Source of the DNA: an uncultured Erysipelotrichaceae bacterium
GTDB taxonomy: Bacteria; Bacillota_I; Bacilli_A; Erysipelotrichales; Erysipelotrichaceae
Direction: 5' to 3'
Assembly (NCBI GenBank): GCA_900314345.1
Contig: OMUX01000187.1
Coordinates: 1 to 9,612, forward strand
DNA length: 9,612 bases
Shown here piece after piece: positions 1 to 4,170 of the stretch (position 1 is the stretch's first letter; each line of letters begins with the position of its first letter). Both the position numbers and the translations under genes were made by a program. The notes under the pieces were generated by a model that had not been told where the DNA came from, did no database searches, and worked only from the letters and a program-made list of their open reading frames with translations.

Positions 1-51
1 TGGTGACAGCAGCAGGGCCTTGGAGACTGGAATGCCTTTATTGACAGACAC

Positions 52-477
52 ATGCCAGGAGAAGATCCCTGGTCCATCGGCATCTATATGTCCGGAATCC
101 TGCCATGCATGATTGCCGGGGTTCCTTCATCCCTTTCCATGATTCATCAGAAAGGGATCATGAAGAACCATCTGCTGCTGATCCTGATGGCTTTCGCATC
201 GTTTCTTTGCGGTGCATCGGATGTCTTTGAGCTGTGTCTTTTGTCTGTATGCCCCGTTCTGTGGCTGCCTTACAGTCTGCTGTTTGTTCTGATGGGAATC
301 ATCACGGCATATACACCGTTCCGCTCCGCTGTTGCCTTTGCCGGCGGATTCAGTGATTTCCTTGTTTCACAGACCTATCCTGCAGCACAGGGAGCTGCCT
401 GGCTTCCGGCTCTCTGTATGATCGCAGCTGTACTGTTTTATGGATGTGCTGCTTTGGTTCTTAAAAAGAAGAGGTGA
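52..477 (+). CDS. C-terminal fragment of a degenerate PTS EIIC (glucose/GlcNAc-type) sugar permease
   Basis: EIIC proteins are membrane permeases that move a sugar while the phosphotransferase system phosphorylates it. The fragment matches the last third of the glucose/N-acetylglucosamine EIIC family: a segment like the family's 'G-F-P-MMFGLPAAAL' (here GILPCMIAGVPSSLS), then several hydrophobic helices, then a stretch resembling the family's 'fsaGlidyil' (here AGGFSDFL). The normally invariant TEPIEF-type sugar-site motif reads GASDVFEL, so it is strongly degenerate. Family-like sequence (GDWNAFIDRH) continues upstream of the ATG at 52 to an in-frame TGA at 4–6. The ATG at 52 has no Shine-Dalgarno, so it is unlikely to be a real start. 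I infer a truncated, probably non-functional remnant whose N-terminal part lies off the window. No EIIA or EIIB domain follows. The alternative is a diverged but expressed paralogue. Family assignment is moderately sure, function is doubtful. Confidence 0.6.
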   Translation: MPGEDPWSIGIYMSGILPCMIAGVPSSLSMIHQKGIMKNHLLLILMAFASFLCGASDVFELCLLSVCPVLWLPYSLLFVLMGIITAYTPFRSAVAFAGGFSDFLVSQTYPAAQGAAWLPALCMIAAVLFYGCAALVLKKKR

Positions 478-497
478 TTCCCTGTGGAATGCCTCTT
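469..497 (+). terminator. Hairpin at the end of the PTS EIIC fragment
   Basis: AAGAGG (469–474) pairs with CCTCTT (492–497), and inside it ATTCC (477–481) pairs with GGAAT (486–490) around the four-base loop CTGT. The hairpin is followed by a weak T-run (TTT, C, A, TTT). The PTS fragment's TGA stop (475–477) lies inside the stem. On the other strand the hairpin is followed by CTTTTTAA, so it could work in both directions. It would separate the PTS remnant from the esterase. Confidence 0.5.
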
Positions 498-520
498 TCA
501 TTTCCGAAGAGGAAGTCAGA

Positions 521-529
521 TGATATATG
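521..529 (+). promoter_or_regulatory. Possible extended -10 element for the esterase
   Basis: TGATATATG fits TGn followed by a four-of-six match to TATAAT, 18 bases before the esterase ATG. No recognisable -35 hexamer is present. The spacing resembles the two stronger extended -10 elements in this window, but the expected transcript start would fall almost on the Shine-Dalgarno (536–540), so this is tentative. Confidence 0.25.
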
Positions 530-547
530 CAATACGGAGGATATGCT

Positions 548-1330
548 ATGAGCAAAGTCATTGAATTCTCCTTGCCGATGAAAGGCTTCTCCCAGTCCCC
601 GCGCAAGATCTGGATCTATCTTCCCGATCCTGCACTCAACGGGAAGAAATGCGATGTAATGTACATGTTCGACGGCCATAACCTGTTCTTTGATGAAGTG
701 GCAACCTATGGCAAGTCCTGGGGCATGCGCACATACCTGGATGAAGCAAAGGCTGACCTGATTGTCGTAGGACAGGACTGCAACCATACCGGAAACAACC
801 GCCTTGCGGAATACTGCCCGTTTCATGCCGAAGAGACATACATTGAACCATTGCCTGCCATCCGGGCAAAGGGAAGACAGACAGCGGAATGGTTCGTGCA
901 GGTTCTGATTCCTTATGTTGAAAAGAACTACCCGGTAAAGAAAGGCCGCATGCACAGAGGCATCGGCGGCTCTTCCATGGGCGGGCTCATGGCGGAATAC
1001 ATGATCTCTCAGTACAACGATATCTTTGCAAAGGCTGCCTGTGTCTCACCGTCAACACACTTCAACTACAATGCACTGATGAAGCAGATTGAAGATACAC
1101 AGTACAGGGATACCTGGATCTATATTGACCAGGGATCCCAGGAAGTCCATGGCAAGAGAAGATTCATCGATGAAGTTGATACGATGCTCAAGATCAGCCA
1201 TGCCTGGAACATGAAGGGATGCCATACCTATCCGCACCTGACGCCAGGCGGACATCACAGTGAAGCAGACTGGGAACGGGTGGTGCCCACATTCTGTGAA
1301 TACCTCTTTCCTGAAGCATTTCATGTCTGA
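548..1330 (+). CDS. Alpha/beta-hydrolase esterase (PF00756 putative esterase family)
   Basis: A 260-residue cytoplasmic serine hydrolase with no signal peptide or membrane segment. The nucleophile elbow GSSMG puts the catalytic serine at residue 143. A His in GGHHSEADW (H237, matching the family pattern H-x-E-x-x-W) is the likely catalytic histidine, and D194 or E199 in YIDQGSQE is the candidate acid. DGHNLF near residues 35–42 fits the oxyanion-hole region of this family, which includes esterase D and enterochelin-esterase-like enzymes. The substrate cannot be told; ester-linked sugar acetates or other small esters are possible. I chose ATG 548 because GGAGG (536–540) lies seven bases ahead; an in-frame ATG at 527 has no Shine-Dalgarno. 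The gene stands alone after a hairpin, and its stop directly abuts the ancestral stop of the convergent DUF1287 remnant. All catalytic motifs look intact, unlike its two neighbours. Confidence 0.88.
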   Translation: MSKVIEFSLPMKGFSQSPRKIWIYLPDPALNGKKCDVMYMFDGHNLFFDEVATYGKSWGMRTYLDEAKADLIVVGQDCNHTGNNRLAEYCPFHAEETYIEPLPAIRAKGRQTAEWFVQVLIPYVEKNYPVKKGRMHRGIGGSSMGGLMAEYMISQYNDIFAKAACVSPSTHFNYNALMKQIEDTQYRDTWIYIDQGSQEVHGKRRFIDEVDTMLKISHAWNMKGCHTYPHLTPGGHHSEADWERVVPTFCEYLFPEAFHV

Positions 1331-1896
1331 TCATTTGCCTGGAAAGCGGTAATGTCCGATGATATCATGACGCTTTTCCAGAATGTCCTGTTCCTAGGCT
1401 GTCCGGAAGGGACTGTTGTGATGGATGACATAAGGAACTCCGTTCCTGTTCCGGCGGTCTGAGACTATGCCGATGCGGCCTTCAAAGTTGACAATGTCTC
1501 CTCCCTGCCAGGCATCAAGATCCATGGAATCAATGGTCAGGGACAGGCTGTGGTTCTTGAAGAATACCTTCAGGTTCCTGACCCTGCGGAAGTCAATGTT
1601 CCTGTCCGGTGTTTCACAGGCATATTCATCCGGGTATTCCGCAATATCCTGATCCACAAGATCCTGCAGGTTACAGTCAGCCCCAGGAAGGGCAAAGCCG
1701 GCTGCATCCGTGCAGGTACCGGATCCATCATCCATGCCATCATGATCCGCATGGAAGGAAGGGATGCTTGCATCGTATTGATCTGCGGGACGTTCTGCAG
1801 AAGTGATGTTCCATATGCCTGCATCGATCAGAACAGCAGGGATCAGCAGACACAGCATCACAGCAATGATGGCTGACACATACGGATTCTTTTCAT
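1331..1896 (-). pseudogene. Decayed DUF1287-family gene
   Basis: The longest open part runs from a GTG at 1879 to a TAG at 1394–1396 (161 codons). It is recognisable as DUF1287, a family of exported proteins of unknown function, by IDFRRVRNLKVFF, a WQ-GGDIVNF stretch, GIVSDRRNRNGVPYVIHH and an upstream G-x-CTD. Four lesions point to a dead gene. (1) The same frame continues after the TAG with EQDILEKRHDIIGHYRF, the expected family C-terminus, to a TGA at 1331–1333. (2) DGMDD runs almost straight into GSGTCTD, where the family normally has roughly 30–35 more residues. (3) The histidine expected just before IGIVSDRR is Arg (CGC, one transition from CAC). (4) A good start, ATG-AAA-AGA at 1896 with GGGAG ten bases ahead, is out of frame by two bases with the hydrophobic signal-peptide segment. 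Points 2–4 rest on my memory of the family. If still translated, the product would be a truncated exported protein. Confidence 0.75.
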
Positions 1897-1944
1897 GTTC
1901 AGAAAGCTCCCGGCTTTGTCATGATCCAAGGCACTACTTCAGCA

Positions 1945-2133
1945 TCAGGAAAGCACCAGAAGAAGGATGACGAGTGCAATGGCAATCACGATCACAAGGG
2001 CATCCTTCTTTTCTTTTGCCATGGCACTTCTGTTTCCATGGAACTGTTGGCTGTTCCTGTTGTCTGAAGCGGCAGTGTCTGCACTGTCCTGTATCATTTT
2101 CACACGCTCCTGGTTCCTGAAAGCATCGTACAT
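1945..2133 (-). CDS. Small single-span membrane protein, unknown function
   Basis: A 62-residue protein that I do not recognise. Residues 1–40 are polar, rich in Q, N, S and charged residues. A short basic stretch (KEKK, about 40–43) is followed by one strongly hydrophobic helix (about 45–61) that ends the protein, so it looks tail-anchored with its soluble part probably in the cytoplasm. The ATG at 2133 is preceded on its own strand by AGAGGAA with about seven bases of spacing, a good Shine-Dalgarno, which is the main reason to believe it. A second methionine just before KEKK could start a 25-residue version. It is divergent from radC and lies about 50 bases upstream of the DUF1287 remnant on the same strand, so the two may once have been co-transcribed. 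The plus-strand reading of the same DNA is merely an upstream extension of the radC frame without its own start signal. Confidence 0.5.
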   Translation of the reverse strand: MYDAFRNQERVKMIQDSADTAASDNRNSQQFHGNRSAMAKEKKDALVIVIAIALVILLLVLS

Positions 2134-2257
2134 ATTGCCGTTCCTCTGTTTTCTTTGTACAGGATTGAGATCTGCAGGACAGGGAATCTCAGATTTTCTT
2201 CAGAAAAAACGGAGGAAACGGGAAGAAACAGACAATAAAGTATCAGGAGGTGATGAA
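2134..2257. other. Divergent intergenic region between the small membrane protein and radC
   Basis: About 124 bases separate the two divergent starts, so both promoters should lie here. I find no convincing -35/-10 pair. TAAAGT (2236–2241) is a weak four-of-six -10 candidate for radC. The clear element is the radC Shine-Dalgarno AGGAGGTGAT at 2245–2254, close to the full anti-16S complement. Confidence 0.4.
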
Positions 2258-2956
2258 ATGTCACATATCAAGGAAATCCCGGATCAGGAAAGACCCCGGG
2301 AAAAAGGAATGAAGTACGGGGTATCCGTTCTTTCCAACCGTGAACTGCTTGCCATCCTGATCCGCAGCGGCACCAAGGAATACTCCGCCCTGGAAGTTGC
2401 GGACAAGCTGCTGCAGGCCGGCCATGGCATGCAGGGCATTGCCAGGCTGAACCAGAGGGAATTAAGCGCATTGCCTGGAATATCCAATGTCAAGGCACTG
2501 GAGCTGCAGAGTGCCCTGGAACTGAGCAGAAGAATCCTGCAGGAGGAAACAGAACAAAGAGATGTGGTACAGGATCCGGAAAGCCTGTATTCCTGGCTTC
2601 GTACATCTCTTGGACCAAAGCTGCAGGAAGAGTTCCTGGTGGTGTTCCTGGACCACCAGCATCACATCATGGGCAGTGCCGCATTGTTCAAGGGAACGGA
2701 CCGTTCCTCCATGGCTTCCCCGAGGGAAGTATTCAAGGCAGCCCTGGAAGCCAATGCCAGCTATGTCATGCTGGTGCACAACCACCCAAGCGGTTCCAAT
2801 GAACCAAGCGAAGCAGACATCCGCCTGACAAAGCGCATGATCCATGCCGGAAGGATCGTCGGCATCCAGGTGGCGGATCATCTGATCGTCACGCAGAGCA
2901 CCTGTACTTCTTTGCGGAACCTTGGCATTGTCACAGGCATCGACGGGTGGAACTGA
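2258..2956 (+). CDS. radC: RadC family JAMM-domain protein (UPF0758)
   Basis: A 232-residue protein, the normal size for RadC. The N-terminal part carries a helix-hairpin-helix-like segment (LPGIS, residues 72–76). The C-terminal MPN/JAMM domain keeps its metal-binding set: H174 and H176 in HNHPSG, S184 and D187 in SEAD, and E157 in SPREVF as the likely upstream glutamate. JAMM domains are zinc metallo-isopeptidase folds; RadC was named for a DNA-repair phenotype, but its biochemical role remains uncertain. I chose ATG 2258 because AGGAGGTGAT (2245–2254) is an almost perfect Shine-Dalgarno; the frame is open back to 1967, but the extra residues do not look like RadC. It is followed within 30 bases by a separate promoter, so it is probably transcribed alone. 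Confidence 0.95.
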   Translation: MSHIKEIPDQERPREKGMKYGVSVLSNRELLAILIRSGTKEYSALEVADKLLQAGHGMQGIARLNQRELSALPGISNVKALELQSALELSRRILQEETEQRDVVQDPESLYSWLRTSLGPKLQEEFLVVFLDHQHHIMGSAALFKGTDRSSMASPREVFKAALEANASYVMLVHNHPSGSNEPSEADIRLTKRMIHAGRIVGIQVADHLIVTQSTCTSLRNLGIVTGIDGWN

Positions 2957-2978
2957 GTGAGAGGGAGAAAGGGTGCTG

Positions 2979-2987
2979 TGCTATAAT
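2979..2987 (+). promoter_or_regulatory. Extended -10 promoter of the ZnuA-like lipoprotein gene
   Basis: TGCTATAAT is a perfect TGn-TATAAT. No TTGACA-like hexamer sits 16–18 bases upstream, as is usual for extended -10 promoters. It lies between the radC stop (2956) and the lipoprotein ATG (3008). A start about seven bases downstream would give a leader of only some 14 bases, beginning just before the AGGAGG at 2996–3001. Confidence 0.7.
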
Positions 2988-3007
2988 CCTGGTGCAGGAG
3001 GTATTCC

Positions 3008-4102
3008 ATGCGCAGGATCCTTTCTCTTATCCTATCCATGATCATGCTGTGCACCACACTGACCGGATGCGCCAGTGTCAAGGCACAGGCAGCCTATACC
3101 GTTTATCCCGTCGGTTATCTGACACAGCGGCTTGCCGGCGGCCTCATCAAGACCGAAAGCATCCAGGAGGACACCATTGTCCAGCGGGCACAGATCCGCT
3201 CCGACTATGAAGAAATCCTCAAGAATTCCCAGGTATTCCTTCATATCGGAAACATGGAGCCTTACTACAGCCTCTATGCCGATGCCATCACAGCGGATGT
3301 GCCGGAGAACATGGATCTTTCCAGCATGAATGCCGTCTATGACTTCCAGAGATACACCCCCGTGCTGACCGATGGTGTCATCACCTATGTGGAATCTCCG
3401 TACTACCGTTCCGATGCCTTTGATCTGGTGGATACCGACACCAAGGATCTGTATCTCTGGACGGATCCCATTGCCATGCTTTCCATGGCCAAGAACATCC
3501 GTGATTTCCTCAAGACAACCTATCCGGATGATGTGAATGCCTTTGATGCAAACTACACGGAGCTGGAGAATGACCTCATCAATCTGGATGCCCAGTATCA
3601 GGCGCTTTCAAGCTCCAATGAAGCAAACAACAAGGTGATCCGCTTTGTGACGATGACCGCATCCTTCGGAAACTGGCAGAAGACATACGGCTTTGAGGTC
3701 TATCCGGTGATCCTGAGCAAGTACGGCGTTCTGCCCAATGAACAGCAGCTTGCGGTCATTGAACAGCGCATTCAGGATGACGGTGTGAAATACATCGTCT
3801 ATGAACCCAACATGACCGATGACATGAAGGCACTGTTCGACCGGGTTCAGACAGATCTGAATCTGACCCAGGTGGAACTGAGCAATCTTTCCTCGCTTAC
3901 CCAGGATGACAAGGACAACGGGAAGGACTATCTCTCGCTGATGTATGAAAACCTCAATGTCCTGCAGACCATGGTGGAGGACCGGCCGGAGACCGTTGTC
4001 AGCAGCGATGAAACACCACAGGAGGAAACCGTGCAGGAAGATGGCACGGATGACAACATCCAGGCAACCATGAATCCCACAGACACCCGGCAGGAAGGCT
4101 GA
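3008..4102 (+). CDS. ZnuA/TroA-like solute-binding lipoprotein lacking the usual metal ligands
   Basis: A 364-residue lipoprotein. The signal peptide has RR at residues 2–3, a hydrophobic core and lipobox LTGC, with C21 as the lipidated cysteine, so it should be anchored outside the membrane. The mature part follows the Zn/Mn-binding PF01297 fold: SDYEEILKNS (about 65–74), GNMEPYY, DLYLWTDP (147–154) followed by MAKNI, TASFGNWQKTYGF (from 217), VYEPNM, and a final DYLSLMYENLNVL. Aligned by eye to the family, the four metal positions read S65 (for His in HDYE), Y149 (for His in DPHxWxDP), T217 (for His in H-x-AFGY) and S292 (for Asp/Glu). The whole protein has one histidine, in FLHIG, not at a ligand position. 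The last ~35 residues are an acidic Gln/Thr-rich tail. No permease or ATPase gene is adjacent. Start supported by AGGAGG at 2996–3001. It may bind another ligand or serve a structural role. Confidence 0.85.
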   Translation: MRRILSLILSMIMLCTTLTGCASVKAQAAYTVYPVGYLTQRLAGGLIKTESIQEDTIVQRAQIRSDYEEILKNSQVFLHIGNMEPYYSLYADAITADVPENMDLSSMNAVYDFQRYTPVLTDGVITYVESPYYRSDAFDLVDTDTKDLYLWTDPIAMLSMAKNIRDFLKTTYPDDVNAFDANYTELENDLINLDAQYQALSSSNEANNKVIRFVTMTASFGNWQKTYGFEVYPVILSKYGVLPNEQQLAVIEQRIQDDGVKYIVYEPNMTDDMKALFDRVQTDLNLTQVELSNLSSLTQDDKDNGKDYLSLMYENLNVLQTMVEDRPETVVSSDETPQEETVQEDGTDDNIQATMNPTDTRQEG

Positions 4103-4130
4103 ACATCCTGACACAGCGCAGGATGTTTTT
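4102..4130 (+). terminator. Rho-independent terminator after the lipoprotein gene
   Basis: AACATCCTG (4102–4110) pairs perfectly over nine bases with CAGGATGTT (4119–4127) around an eight-base loop, followed directly by TTT, giving a five-T run ending at 4130. The stem begins at the last base of the lipoprotein stop codon. It insulates the lipoprotein from polA. Confidence 0.85.
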
Positions 4131-4140
4131 CGTCTCTGCA

Positions 4141-4149
4141 TGGTAGAAT
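4141..4149 (+). promoter_or_regulatory. Extended -10 promoter of the polA–dnaI operon
   Basis: TGGTAGAAT matches TGn-TATAAT with one change. It begins ten bases after the terminator T-run and 30 bases before the polA ATG. No clear -35 hexamer is visible. A start about seven bases downstream would leave a leader of roughly 15 bases carrying the AAGGAG at 4159–4164. Confidence 0.55.
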
Positions 4150-4170
4150 ATTCAGCAGAAGGAGTTTTCA

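Noticed and set aside
1340..1385. Long imperfect hairpin (GGAAAGCG with CGCTTTTCC) enclosing the palindrome ATGATATCAT, as a possible shared terminator
   Set aside because: The loop is large and there is no T-run on either strand. The bases are explained as the former DUF1287 C-terminal coding sequence.
1904..1918. AAAGC...GCTTT hairpin that would hide the GGGAG ahead of the DUF1287 remnant
   Set aside because: The five-base stem and short loop are weak and could easily arise by chance; the gene itself is decayed.
1967..2257. Long upstream extension of the radC frame with hydrophobic stretches
   Set aside because: It has no Shine-Dalgarno, does not resemble RadC, and is the reverse-strand shadow of the small membrane protein's hydrophobic helix. 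The real start at 2258 has a near-perfect ribosome binding site.
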